Below, piece after piece: positions 41,094-49,585 of a stretch of 64,000 bases of DNA. The translations under genes were made by a program, and so were the position numbers. The first letter of the stretch is position 1, and every line of letters starts with the position of its first letter. The notes under the pieces are model-generated. The model was not told the DNA's origin. It saw only the letters and a list, made by a program, of their open reading frames with translations, and did not search any database. This DNA comes from CAWIJJ01 sp963836405 (GTDB lineage Bacteria; Acidobacteriota; Terriglobia; Bryobacterales; Bryobacteraceae): the NCBI GenBank assembly GCA_963836405.1, contig CAWIJL010000020.1:18704-82703 (forward strand), read 5' to 3'.

Positions 41094-42817
41094 TGCGCCT
41101 GCCGGCCGCCTTTTTCCCGTTTTTCGATTTTTGCCCAGGCATCCCGCAGCGCCACGGTCCGGTTGAAAACCAGCTTTTCGGGCGCCGAATCCGGGTCCGC
41201 GCAGAAATACCCGAGCCGCTCGAACTGATAGCGGCTGCCCGGCTCCACACCCGCCAGGGATGGCTCCACCATGCAGTCGGGCAGCACCTCCAGCGAATGC
41301 GGATTCAGGTTGGCGGTGAACTCCTGGCCCGGTTCGGTCTCGTTCGGGTTCTCCCTGGTGAAGAGGTTCTCGTACAGCCTGACCTCGGCCTTCAGGGCGT
41401 GCGCGGCGGACACCCAGTGAACTGTGGATTTCACTTTTCTTCCGTCGGGCGCATTGCCGCCGTGCGTTTCGGGATCGTAGGTGCAGTGGATCTCCACCAC
41501 CTCGCCGGCTTCGTTCTTCACAACGCCCGTGCAGGTGACGAAGTATCCGTACCGCAGACGCACCTCTTTGCCCGGCGACAGACGGTAGTATTGTTTCGGC
41601 GGCACTTCGCGAAAGTCGTCCTGCTCGATATAGAGCACCCGGGAAAATGGCACTTTCCGGGTTCCGGCGGAAGCGTCTTCCGGGTTATTCACGGCCTCCA
41701 TCTCTTCCATCTGGCCCTCAGGATAGTTGTCGATCACTACGCGCAAGGGACGGAGCACCGCCATCACGCGCAGCGCGTGCCGGTTCAGGTCTTCGCGAAC
41801 GTGGTGTTCCAGAAGGCCCAGTTCGATGGTGCCATTGGTCTTCGATACGCCGATCGCTCCGCAGAAATTGCGGATGGCTTCCGGCGTATATCCGCGGCGG
41901 CGGATCCCGGAGAGAGTCGGCATGCGCGGATCGTCCCAGCCGCGCACGTGGCCTTCGTTCACCAGCGTCAGCAGCTTGCGCTTGCTGAGCAGCGTGTAGG
42001 TCAGATTCAGGCGGTCGAACTCGATCTGTTGCGGATGATAAATTCCGAGCTGTTCGACATACCAGTTGTAGAGCGGCCGGTGATCCTCGAACTCGAGCGT
42101 GCAGATCGAATGGGTGATCCGCTCCATCGAATCCGACTGCCCGTGCGCGAAGTCGTACATCGGATAGATGCACCATTCGTTGCCGGTGCGGTGGTGTTCG
42201 GCATGCAGGATCCGGTACATCACCGGATCGCGCATGTTCAGGTTCGGCGACGCCATGTCGATTTTGGCGCGCAGCGTCCTCGAACCGTCGGGGAATTCGC
42301 CGGTCTTCATCCGCCGGAACAGATCCAGGTTCTCCTCCACGGACCGGTTCCGGTAAGGGCTCTCCTTCCCCGGCTCGGTAAGCGTGCCGCGATACTGCCG
42401 CACCTGCTCGGCATTCAGATCGCAGACATAGGCTTTCCCGGCCCCGATCAGTTGCAAGGCCCATTCGTACAACTGGCCGAAGTAATCGGACGCGTAGAAC
42501 AGCCGGTCTTCCCAATCGAAGCCCAGCCACTTCACGTTGTCCATGATGGAATCGACGTACTCGGTCTCTTCCTTCTCGGGATTGGTGTCGTCGAAGCGCA
42601 GGTTGGTCTGGCCCCCGAATTCCTGAGCGAGTCCGAAATTCAGGCAGATGGATTTGGCATGCCCGATGTGAAGATAGCCGTTGGGCTCGGGCGGGAAGCG
42701 TGTGTGCACGCGCCCCTGGTACTTGTTGGTCTTCAAATCCTCGATGACGATGTCGCGGATGAAATTGGATGGCCCGGTCGGCGCCTCGGCCGACGGCGTG
42801 GAATTCGCAGGGTTCAT
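41090..42817 (-). CDS. glnS: Glutaminyl-tRNA synthetase
   Basis: 575 residues from ATG 42817, which overlaps the gltX stop (ATGA). Class I motifs: RFPPEPNGYLHIGHAKS (HIGH) and YTLLSKRKLLTLVNEGHVRG (KMSKS equivalent). The GlnRS-specific catalytic and anticodon-binding domains are complete. The presence of GlnRS with a discriminating GltX suggests direct Gln-tRNA synthesis. It is the middle gene of gltX-glnS-carbamoyltransferase. Confidence 0.97.
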   Translation of the reverse strand: MNPANSTPSAEAPTGPSNFIRDIVIEDLKTNKYQGRVHTRFPPEPNGYLHIGHAKSICLNFGLAQEFGGQTNLRFDDTNPEKEETEYVDSIMDNVKWLGFDWEDRLFYASDYFGQLYEWALQLIGAGKAYVCDLNAEQVRQYRGTLTEPGKESPYRNRSVEENLDLFRRMKTGEFPDGSRTLRAKIDMASPNLNMRDPVMYRILHAEHHRTGNEWCIYPMYDFAHGQSDSMERITHSICTLEFEDHRPLYNWYVEQLGIYHPQQIEFDRLNLTYTLLSKRKLLTLVNEGHVRGWDDPRMPTLSGIRRRGYTPEAIRNFCGAIGVSKTNGTIELGLLEHHVREDLNRHALRVMAVLRPLRVVIDNYPEGQMEEMEAVNNPEDASAGTRKVPFSRVLYIEQDDFREVPPKQYYRLSPGKEVRLRYGYFVTCTGVVKNEAGEVVEIHCTYDPETHGGNAPDGRKVKSTVHWVSAAHALKAEVRLYENLFTRENPNETEPGQEFTANLNPHSLEVLPDCMVEPSLAGVEPGSRYQFERLGYFCADPDSAPEKLVFNRTVALRDAWAKIEKREKGGRQAQ

Positions 42818-44256
42818 ATTTGTTTCAGCTTTTCTATGGCGCGCGCAATTCGCTCCAGGCACCGCTCGCGGCCCAGCACCTCCAGGGTGCCGAACAATGG
42901 GGGAGCCGTTTTCCGGCCGCAGACCGCGACGCGGACCGGCTCGAACATCTGACCGGCTTTGATCTCCAGCTCTCCGGCGGCGGTTCGCAATGCCGCTTCG
43001 AGCCCGTCGTGCGAGAATTCGGCGCCGGCCAGCGTTTCACCGGCCTTTTGGAGCACCCGGACGGCAAGCGCCGCGTCCCCTTTTTTCGGAATCAGCTCCG
43101 CCGTGTCGTAGGGCGGCAATTCCCGTACCAGAAAGAAGTCCGCGACTGCCAGAACGTCGTTGAGCAGGCGGATTCGCTCCCGAATCAGCGGCGTGATCCT
43201 GGCCATGCAGGCTGCGTCGATCTCGAACCCGGCCGCACGCACCACCGGAAGCAGGCAGGCGGAAAGCTCTTCCACGGGCAGGTTGCGAATGGTCTCGGCA
43301 TTAAGCCACATGGCTTTGGGGTCGAACGGATCCTCTTCCTTGAAATTGACCACGGCGTTGCTGCGGTTGATGCCCTCTAGCGAGAACAGGTCCACCAGTT
43401 CCTCGCGGCTCATCTGTTCGCGATCGTTCTTGGGCGACCAGCCGAGCAGGCACAGGAAGTTGATGAAAGCGTGGGGAAGGAAGCCTGCGTCCCGGTACGT
43501 TGTGACACTTACCACGGGGCCGTGCTTGCGCTTGGATAGCTTGGCCCCGTCCGGCGCCACCAGCAGCGGCAGGTGTGCGAATTTCGGCGGGGATGCGCCC
43601 ATCGCTTCGAAGATCAGCACGTGTTTGAACGTGTTGGTCAGATGGTCCTGGCCGCGGATGATATGGCTGATGCGAAGGTCGGCATCGTCGGCGCACGATG
43701 AAAGGTGGTAAGTGGGCATGCCGTCGCTGCGCAGGAGGGCGAAATCCTCGATATCGGCCGTAGATTTCGCCTGCGGTCCGTAGACGGCGTCGGCGAACTC
43801 GATCACCCGGCCCGCGTCACGGGGGACGCGGAACCGCAGGGCGAAGGATTCCCCACCAGCGGCGCGACGGTCACTCTCCTCGCGGGTGAGTTCGCGCATG
43901 CCGGCATGAAACAGCCAGGTTCCCTGGGCGCCCGACTTCTCGCCCTCGGCGGCTTGCGGCGGGGTGAAGTCGCGATATGCCAAGCCGGTTTCAAGCATGC
44001 GTTCGGCGGCGGCTCGATGGAGAGCCAGCCGGTCAGACTGTTTGTACTGTTCATCCCACGCGAGATCCAGCCAGCGCAGCCCGTCGAAGATGGAATTCAG
44101 GGATGCTTCGGTGTTCCTTTCGACGTCGGTGTCGTCGATGCGCAGAATCACCGTGCCGCCGTTGTGGCGCGCAAACAGCCAGTTAAAGATGTAGGTCCTC
44201 GCGCTCCCGATGTGCAGAAACCCTGTGGGAGAGGGTGCGAAACGAACTCGAAGCAT
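42814..44256 (-). CDS. gltX: Glutamyl-tRNA synthetase
   Basis: 480 residues, class I. Motifs: RFAPSPTGFLHIGSARTYIF (HIGH type) and GAKLSKRKHGPVVSVTTYRD (KMSKS), with LRIDDTDVERNTEASLN between. The C-terminal anticodon-binding domain is complete. It charges tRNA-Glu. First gene of the operon with glnS and the carbamoyltransferase. Confidence 0.97.
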   Translation of the reverse strand: MLRVRFAPSPTGFLHIGSARTYIFNWLFARHNGGTVILRIDDTDVERNTEASLNSIFDGLRWLDLAWDEQYKQSDRLALHRAAAERMLETGLAYRDFTPPQAAEGEKSGAQGTWLFHAGMRELTREESDRRAAGGESFALRFRVPRDAGRVIEFADAVYGPQAKSTADIEDFALLRSDGMPTYHLSSCADDADLRISHIIRGQDHLTNTFKHVLIFEAMGASPPKFAHLPLLVAPDGAKLSKRKHGPVVSVTTYRDAGFLPHAFINFLCLLGWSPKNDREQMSREELVDLFSLEGINRSNAVVNFKEEDPFDPKAMWLNAETIRNLPVEELSACLLPVVRAAGFEIDAACMARITPLIRERIRLLNDVLAVADFFLVRELPPYDTAELIPKKGDAALAVRVLQKAGETLAGAEFSHDGLEAALRTAAGELEIKAGQMFEPVRVAVCGRKTAPPLFGTLEVLGRERCLERIARAIEKLKQI

Positions 44257-44265
44257 GGAAAAACC

Positions 44266-44271
44266 AGTATA
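44266..44271 (-). promoter_or_regulatory. Candidate -10 box directly before gltX
   Basis: TATACT on the minus strand ends 9 bases before the gltX ATG. A start here would give an almost leaderless mRNA. No good -35 is seen. Confidence 0.35.
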
Positions 44272-44504
44272 CCAGCCGCTTGGCAGCTTCCGTTCGGAGC
44301 CGCACCCAAATCCAAGTAGCTCTTAAACTTACAGTCGCGGTGGGGTAGTTAGGGCAGGAATCACATGGCATGTGTAAAAGCTGCCCTGCGGGAGCGTGTA
44401 ACACATGCCCGCGGACGCGCCCAAGCCCCTGTTTTCCGCGCTCGAGTGAACTGCGAACGGATGGCATGAAGAGTGCAACTGGGGAGGGCAGTTGAAGTGG
44501 CGCG

Positions 44505-44556
44505 AACCGGCGGCCCGGGGGAATCGAAAGATCAGCCCCGGTACCGCCGGTTTTTG
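44505..44556. terminator. Strong nested hairpin with TTTTT
   Basis: Nine-pair outer stem plus a six-pair inner stem, followed on the plus strand by TTTTTG. It lies 20 bp past the stop of the minus-strand barrel-protein gene. As the T-run is on the plus side, the orientation fits a plus-strand transcript better; on the minus strand it may still act as an mRNA end structure. Confidence 0.45.
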
Positions 44557-44575
44557 ACTTACGGGGCCGGTTGGG

Positions 44576-45733
44576 TCAGTTCACCGTTTTCACGGCGAGC
44601 TGAAGCGCCACGGATGGCGCCGACTTGCCGGTCAGCACGTTGTGCTGGTATTTCGAGGTAATCCCCAGCGTGAAGTTGCTAGACAGGCGCGCGGATAGGT
44701 CGAACCGCGGCGCCCACAATTTCTCGGCGTACGGTTTTGCCACCGTCAGCCGCTCGAAGCCGACTGCGGGTACGAGCCATTCCTTGACGGCGAAGAAGGC
44801 CTGCCCGAACGTCGCCTGCTGGCGGAATCCGACCGGCACGGCACCGGTTTTCAGAGTACGGTCCGTGATGTCGTGTTCGACGAAGATTCCCCACCGTCCG
44901 AAGCCGAGCCGCGCATACGGCCCGACCATATTGCGGTCGACGTTGCGGGATGTGCCGTGAAGCGCATTGATGCCGAGGACCGTGCGGTGGTTGCCCGCGA
45001 CGTCAACTTCCGCCAGCGCACCCGCGCCCCTCTCGTGAAAACCCGAGCGTTCAAACCCGCCCGGCGCAAAAACGTAAGGGCTGATGGTATAGCGGTCGCC
45101 CCACCAGAAAGCCTTGGCCTGGGTAGGCGAATCGTAGAATCCGTACGTGTCGCGCGCGCGGATATACATACCGAGGTCCGGCAGGTTCAACCCATTGGGA
45201 AGCGCATCGCGTCCGACGGAAAACTCCAGCCTCTTGGTGGCGCGGTAGGAGAGGAGGGCCTGGGTCACGTAGACCTGCGTCGGGCGGACCGGCGGCGCGT
45301 AGGCCAAGTTGGGCCTGGGCGCGGCGCGGGTCTCGCCCACTACTATGCCCGAAACGCGGAAGCCGCGGCCAAGCTCGGTGTTGTTGCGGTACATGAACCG
45401 GCTGCGCATGGCCCCCAGCCAGGGTCCGCCAGTGGAACTGCTCAACGTCTCCTGTCCGGCGAAGCGGAGGTCCTGGCTGATTCGCCCGCCCCAGCTCAGC
45501 GCCACGGCCAGACGGTTGGTGGAAGGCACATACTCGCCGGCGCGCAAGCTCTGCGCCTCGTCGATGCCCTTCCCGTAGGCGTTCAACAGGCCTCCCCCCT
45601 GTGGCGAGATGTGGCAGGCGGCACAATTCACGTAGCCGAGACGGATCATCGTGGGAAGTGCCATGGCGTTGGGCCCCAGAAGCGCCGCTCCGGCGATGAC
45701 GAGGGCCAGCTTGACCGGGAATCCTGCGTTCAT
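44576..45733 (-). CDS. Outer-membrane barrel-like protein with N-terminal CxxCH
   Basis: 385 residues. A signal peptide (VKLALVIAGAALLGPNAMA) is followed by IRLGYVNCAACHISPQGGG, a single c-type heme motif at residues ~37-41. The rest has alternating strand-like segments typical of a porin-like barrel (RLEFSVGRDALPNGLNLPDL, RYTISPYVFAPGGFERSG) and ends in SVALQLAVKTVN. It overlaps the YceI gene by 4 bp. A heme-plugged outer-membrane protein is an attractive reading, but the barrel is inferred from pattern only. Confidence 0.75.
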   Translation of the reverse strand: MNAGFPVKLALVIAGAALLGPNAMALPTMIRLGYVNCAACHISPQGGGLLNAYGKGIDEAQSLRAGEYVPSTNRLAVALSWGGRISQDLRFAGQETLSSSTGGPWLGAMRSRFMYRNNTELGRGFRVSGIVVGETRAAPRPNLAYAPPVRPTQVYVTQALLSYRATKRLEFSVGRDALPNGLNLPDLGMYIRARDTYGFYDSPTQAKAFWWGDRYTISPYVFAPGGFERSGFHERGAGALAEVDVAGNHRTVLGINALHGTSRNVDRNMVGPYARLGFGRWGIFVEHDITDRTLKTGAVPVGFRQQATFGQAFFAVKEWLVPAVGFERLTVAKPYAEKLWAPRFDLSARLSSNFTLGITSKYQHNVLTGKSAPSVALQLAVKTVN

Positions 45734-46359
45734 CGCCGCACCCCCGCGGCGCTGCTCAAGTCGCCGCCCGGCCGGCTGGTGAATTCGACATGCAAGTGGA
45801 CTTCGTCCTCGGTCTTGACACCGAACTGCGACGGCTGCTCGATTCCGTAGGCGCTCAGTTTTACCGCCGTGTCGCCGGACGCCTTGAACGCCTCCCCGTC
45901 CTTGTGCACCTTGAGGGGCAACGTGAACGGACGGGCGACGCCGCGGATGGAGAGGTTGCCCGAAACCGGGCAGGCGATTTCGCTGCCGCTGCCCGGGCAG
46001 CTCACATTTTCCGCGGTGAACTGGAGGTCCGGGGTTTCGCCGCTGGCCGTGGTGAAGATGTACTTGCGCATGTGCTCGTCGCGCAAAGCCATGCCGGTTA
46101 CCAGGGTTTTGACGGGAATTCGCGCGTCGATCTTCTCGAGTTGCAGCCCGTCGGCGGATCGTCGTATCTGCACCTGCGCGTGGAGAGACGTCGTTTTTCC
46201 TTTCACGCTAAGCGCTGGAATATTGGTGTTGACGGCGAACGTCACACTTCCCCCCTGGACCGCGACAGCCGTCGTCTCCGTGTAGTTCTCCGCTGCTACA
46301 GCGGCGGCCGCAAGGGCCACCGCCAGCAGGAATCGTTTGGTGGTTTCGTATGTCAGCAT
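45730..46359 (-). CDS. YceI-family secreted protein
   Basis: 209 residues from ATG 46359. A signal peptide (FLLAVALAAAAVAAE) is followed by the YceI lipocalin-like fold (VTFAVNTNIPALSVKGKTTS, VKTLVTGMALRDEHMRKYIF, CPVSGNLSIRGVARPFTLPL). YceI proteins bind isoprenoid-type lipids or quinones. The stop overlaps the start of the CxxCH barrel gene, so the two are coupled. Confidence 0.88.
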   Translation of the reverse strand: MLTYETTKRFLLAVALAAAAVAAENYTETTAVAVQGGSVTFAVNTNIPALSVKGKTTSLHAQVQIRRSADGLQLEKIDARIPVKTLVTGMALRDEHMRKYIFTTASGETPDLQFTAENVSCPGSGSEIACPVSGNLSIRGVARPFTLPLKVHKDGEAFKASGDTAVKLSAYGIEQPSQFGVKTEDEVHLHVEFTSRPGGDLSSAAGVRR

Positions 46360-46595
46360 CGTTTTCGCCTTTGAGTGGATTGGGTTTGCTGCCCCCGCGT
46401 TTTGGGAAGCACACCGCGCGCGTGCGCGGCCGTCCCTCAAAACGCGGACTTGGGATACGCTCCTGCCGGCTGCGAATAGACAGGGAACGGAGCCGGCATG
46501 GAGATTGCGGAAAAGCAGAAAAGGCTTCAGCGAGCGGAAAAACGGGAGAGGCTGGAAAACTGAATGGCGTTAGGTACTACAAGCTTTTTAGAAAC

Positions 46596-47333
46596 TCAGT
46601 CGAGCACGAAATAGGTGCCGCCTTTGGCAAGGCCGATCCGGTCCGACATGCCGGCAAGCAGGGTTACGACGCGATCTTCGAGGGCCTCCATGCAGACGGT
46701 CCGGTCGAATTGGCGGAACAGCGCGTGGGCGAGCGCTGTGTGATCCCGCGCGGTCACATCGCCCAGTTTCCGGAGCAGGGTTTCCAGGAGGAAGGCCTCC
46801 GTCCGGTCCGCATAGTCCGGAACAATTTTCGCTACCTTCGTCGCTTGCGCGGCAATGGTCAACCTGATACTTCGCCCTTCTTCATCTAGCAACACGCCGG
46901 CGCCGACCATTGCGTTCAACGTCGCCTTGGAAACGACGTCCCAGTTGGTTGGCTCGATGGCGGGGTCTTGCACCTGTTGCCGCCCAGCCGCTGCCAGTTC
47001 CCGCGCGAGGCGCGAGACGGTCAGATTGGTTCCGCGGCCGATCTTCTCTTCCAGGATGCGGAACAGAATGTCGCGGACCCGCTTTTCCGAGTAGAGGAAC
47101 TCCTCCCGAAGGGCGTTAATCATCTGCCTTGACCGGGTATACCGGTTTGAACCCGCAGCCGTTTGAGCCGCAACTTGAGTCCGGTCCGGATTCCCTGCCA
47201 CGGCGATCACGTCGAGTAGATGCCGTTCTGAATGCATGGGCTGGCATTCAGCACAGAGCGGGCCATTCTTTGTGAAGAATGGAACGGTCTTTGGTGTCAA
47301 GGGCCTACGGCTGAATGTTGAGTTTTCCGACAC
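46596..47333 (-). CDS. Hypothetical protein, winged-helix-like
   Basis: 245 residues from GTG 47333; ATG 47237 is an alternative. The N-terminal part has CAECQPMHSERHLLDVI, which could bind zinc. The centre (FLYSEKRVRDILFRILEEKI, LTVSRLARELAAAGRQQV) reads like a helix-turn-helix or winged helix, followed by helices (TEAFLLETLLRKLGDVT). No known family recognised, no signal peptide. It lies alone between YceI and the VWFA gene; its 5' end and upstream region are less G+C-rich than the neighbours, so transfer is possible. Confidence 0.6.
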   Translation of the reverse strand: MSENSTFSRRPLTPKTVPFFTKNGPLCAECQPMHSERHLLDVIAVAGNPDRTQVAAQTAAGSNRYTRSRQMINALREEFLYSEKRVRDILFRILEEKIGRGTNLTVSRLARELAAAGRQQVQDPAIEPTNWDVVSKATLNAMVGAGVLLDEEGRSIRLTIAAQATKVAKIVPDYADRTEAFLLETLLRKLGDVTARDHTALAHALFRQFDRTVCMEALEDRVVTLLAGMSDRIGLAKGGTYFVLD

Positions 47334-47409
47334 CCGAAACCACGCAAAATATCCCTATTGTTGCGAAAATACACAGTTGTAAGCGAAAAAATGACCATCA
47401 GCGCACAAA

Positions 47410-49581
47410 TCAGTTCGTTGCCGCTGCCGGAAGCACGACCACCGGAGCGCGCCAGAAGTTGAACTTGGCCGCCGTCGGGTCGAGCACGCTTACCTGGCAT
47501 TCATAGCGCCCGGGCTCGAGTTTCTCCAGAGGAAAACTGAAGCGGAGGGGCACGGCTTTGCCTTCGTTCAGGCCATCGGTCACTTCGAGCGGCTCCGTTT
47601 CGAAAGCCTTCACCTTGCCGCGGAAAAAGCTGACGCGGGCAATCAGCGGCTGCGTGGTTTCCGCCGCCGGCTCGTAGGCTTCCAGGTATACGAACATCTC
47701 CTGGTCCCTACGGAAGACTCGCGTGACGCTGGGAATCAGGCGCTTGTTGTCCTGTACCAGAGGGTCGCGCTGGAAGATGCGCCGGTTTCGCTCCGCGTTG
47801 AAGACCGCTGCGTTCAGGTCTTCGCGTTGATTGCTGAGCACGACCGCGCTGATGGGCAGGCGCTTCGGATCGGCATTGAGATCGGGCACCACGAACTTGT
47901 GCTCGAAGGTTCCCATTTTACCGCTGAGGTTTTCGCGCGCCAGCACTTTGAGGACATAGGTTCCTGGCGAGAGCGTGAAGCCGGTGTTGTATGCGATGCT
48001 CTTCTTCGCGAGCTGACCCACGGTCTCGCCCTTCAGCTTGATATCGCTGATGTCGCGCACGTTGCCCTGCACCTGGCCTTTCAGGTCTTTGACTTCGCCG
48101 ATCCAGTCGATCTTGGTGGATTCGGCGCCGCCGTGCTTGGCGAGTTCGAATTCGCTGCCCGGCACCTTGATCGTGACCGGGACGAAATAGCGGTCGCGCG
48201 CCATACGGAACCAGTTCACTTCCAAGGCGATGGTGAGGTCGGTGACGGGATCGCCCAGCATCAGGGCCTCCTGCAACTGGCGCTCTTTGTCGCTCGACGT
48301 AAACTGCTTGAACTCCTTACCGCCGAAATAACCGGACCGGTAATCGAGCTTGCCGAGCCTTGCGGAAAGAGCCGGAGCGGCTGCCAGCTTGATGCGGCGG
48401 TACTTGCCGTCCATCTTGGGATTGGTGCTGTAGTAGCCGATGATGTAGTAGCTCGAAATGTCCTGCTGCGCCTGCTGAATCCCCATGGCGAGGTCGTTGC
48501 TGTCGAGCAGCGCCTTGCCGCCGGTGTCTTCGGCGAGGGCGTAGAGCGTATCCTGCTGGTTTTGGAATCTTCCCTGGCGCGCCCGCGCCGTACCGCCCGA
48601 CAGCATCGACTGATTGCTGGAGCCGCGCGTGCTGGCGTCGCCCATGGGAGCGGAGGCCACCAGGCCGCGCGTATCGATGGGATAGAAGGAAACGTTATTG
48701 CGGATGGCGGCGTTGATGGTGGAGCGCAGTTGCGCGTCGTTGTCGGAGCCGGTGCGCTCCACGCCGCTCGCAAAGTAGATGAGCGCCTTCTTCTCGGAGA
48801 GCGAACCCAGCATCTTGGTGGCGGATTCGAGCGCGACCATTTTGCGGTCGGTGTTGAAGATCGTGAATTCGGTATCGTCCGCCGTGTAGGCGTCGCCGGT
48901 ATCCTCGTCGGCTTCCGATCCCGTGGCGGCGTCCCCAGCCAGGTCGCTGGCCTCGCCCATGGTGAGGTTCTGGATGAGCTTGATCAGCACATCGCGATCG
49001 GCAGTGAAGTCCTGCACCACTTTCAGGTCGTTCTTGAAGGTCATGATGGCCGTCAGATCGGACGGCGTCATCTGGGTCCGGATGAATTTGAGGGCCGCGG
49101 TTTGCGCGCGGATCTGGTCCGCCACCGGCATGGAACTCATGTCGAAGAACAACACCATCAGGCGGCGGTCCTGGTATTTCACCTCACCCGGTTTGGCGGG
49201 CGCGATCTGGTTGGCGGTCAACGATTTCACCGCAGGCGCGGGGGGAGGCGCCTGCTCGTCAGCCGGCGGGGCGGCCGGAGTGACACGCGGCTTCAGCGCC
49301 GGTTCGGGGAGCGCCTCTTCTTCCAGGCGCTGGAATTTGAAGACTTTGATCTCCTGCGGCTTGCCGTCCTCGGTGACAGTGAAGTCATTCGCTGTCAGGC
49401 CCTCTATGGGCTTACCGCTCTTGTCCTTGGCGGTCACGTCCATGACCACCAGTTGGACGTTGGTCTCGAACTTGACCATTCCGCCGCCGGCGGGGGGTGT
49501 ATTTTGTGCGGGCTGCGGCGCCGTCTGCTGCGCGGATACCGCCATGAGCCCGGCAAGGAATGTGGCAATCAGTGGTCGCAT
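47410..49581 (-). CDS. VWFA-related secreted protein, acidobacterial type
   Basis: 723 residues. A signal peptide (LIATFLAGLMAVSAQ) precedes the VWFA-related Acidobacterial domain (VQLVVMDVTAKDKSGKPIEG, LTANDFTVTEDGKPQEIKVF). An altered MIDAS motif is at LMVLFFDMSSMPVADQ (D-x-S-x-x), with IYFASGVERTGSDN further on. The C-terminal ~300 residues are beta-rich. It starts 4 bp after the TonB receptor gene, so the two are one operon; the pair recurs in acidobacteria. Probably a surface or periplasmic protein-binding module. Confidence 0.88.
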   Translation of the reverse strand: MRPLIATFLAGLMAVSAQQTAPQPAQNTPPAGGGMVKFETNVQLVVMDVTAKDKSGKPIEGLTANDFTVTEDGKPQEIKVFKFQRLEEEALPEPALKPRVTPAAPPADEQAPPPAPAVKSLTANQIAPAKPGEVKYQDRRLMVLFFDMSSMPVADQIRAQTAALKFIRTQMTPSDLTAIMTFKNDLKVVQDFTADRDVLIKLIQNLTMGEASDLAGDAATGSEADEDTGDAYTADDTEFTIFNTDRKMVALESATKMLGSLSEKKALIYFASGVERTGSDNDAQLRSTINAAIRNNVSFYPIDTRGLVASAPMGDASTRGSSNQSMLSGGTARARQGRFQNQQDTLYALAEDTGGKALLDSNDLAMGIQQAQQDISSYYIIGYYSTNPKMDGKYRRIKLAAAPALSARLGKLDYRSGYFGGKEFKQFTSSDKERQLQEALMLGDPVTDLTIALEVNWFRMARDRYFVPVTIKVPGSEFELAKHGGAESTKIDWIGEVKDLKGQVQGNVRDISDIKLKGETVGQLAKKSIAYNTGFTLSPGTYVLKVLARENLSGKMGTFEHKFVVPDLNADPKRLPISAVVLSNQREDLNAAVFNAERNRRIFQRDPLVQDNKRLIPSVTRVFRRDQEMFVYLEAYEPAAETTQPLIARVSFFRGKVKAFETEPLEVTDGLNEGKAVPLRFSFPLEKLEPGRYECQVSVLDPTAAKFNFWRAPVVVLPAAATN

Positions 49582-49585
49582 AGGC

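Larger units (their letters stand above)
44257..44575. other. Intergenic region with nested stem-loops, no gene seen
   Basis: 319 bp between gltX and the barrel-protein gene. I find no ORF with a credible start or composition. It holds three stem-loops: GGCATGTGT/ACACATGCC (44367-44375 with 44401-44409) enclosing GCTGCCC/GGGAGC; CAACTG/CAGTTG around 44477-44495; and AACCGGCGG/CCGCCGGTT (44505-44513 with 44544-44552) enclosing CCCGGGG/CCCCGG. Confidence 0.6.

Noticed and set aside
40775..42952. 725-codon plus-strand ORF
   Set aside because: Lies opposite glnS and the carbamoyltransferase, no domain and no ribosome site.
44473..44661. Small plus-strand ORF in the intergenic hairpin region
   Set aside because: It runs through the stem-loops into the barrel gene in antisense; no conserved pattern or start signal.
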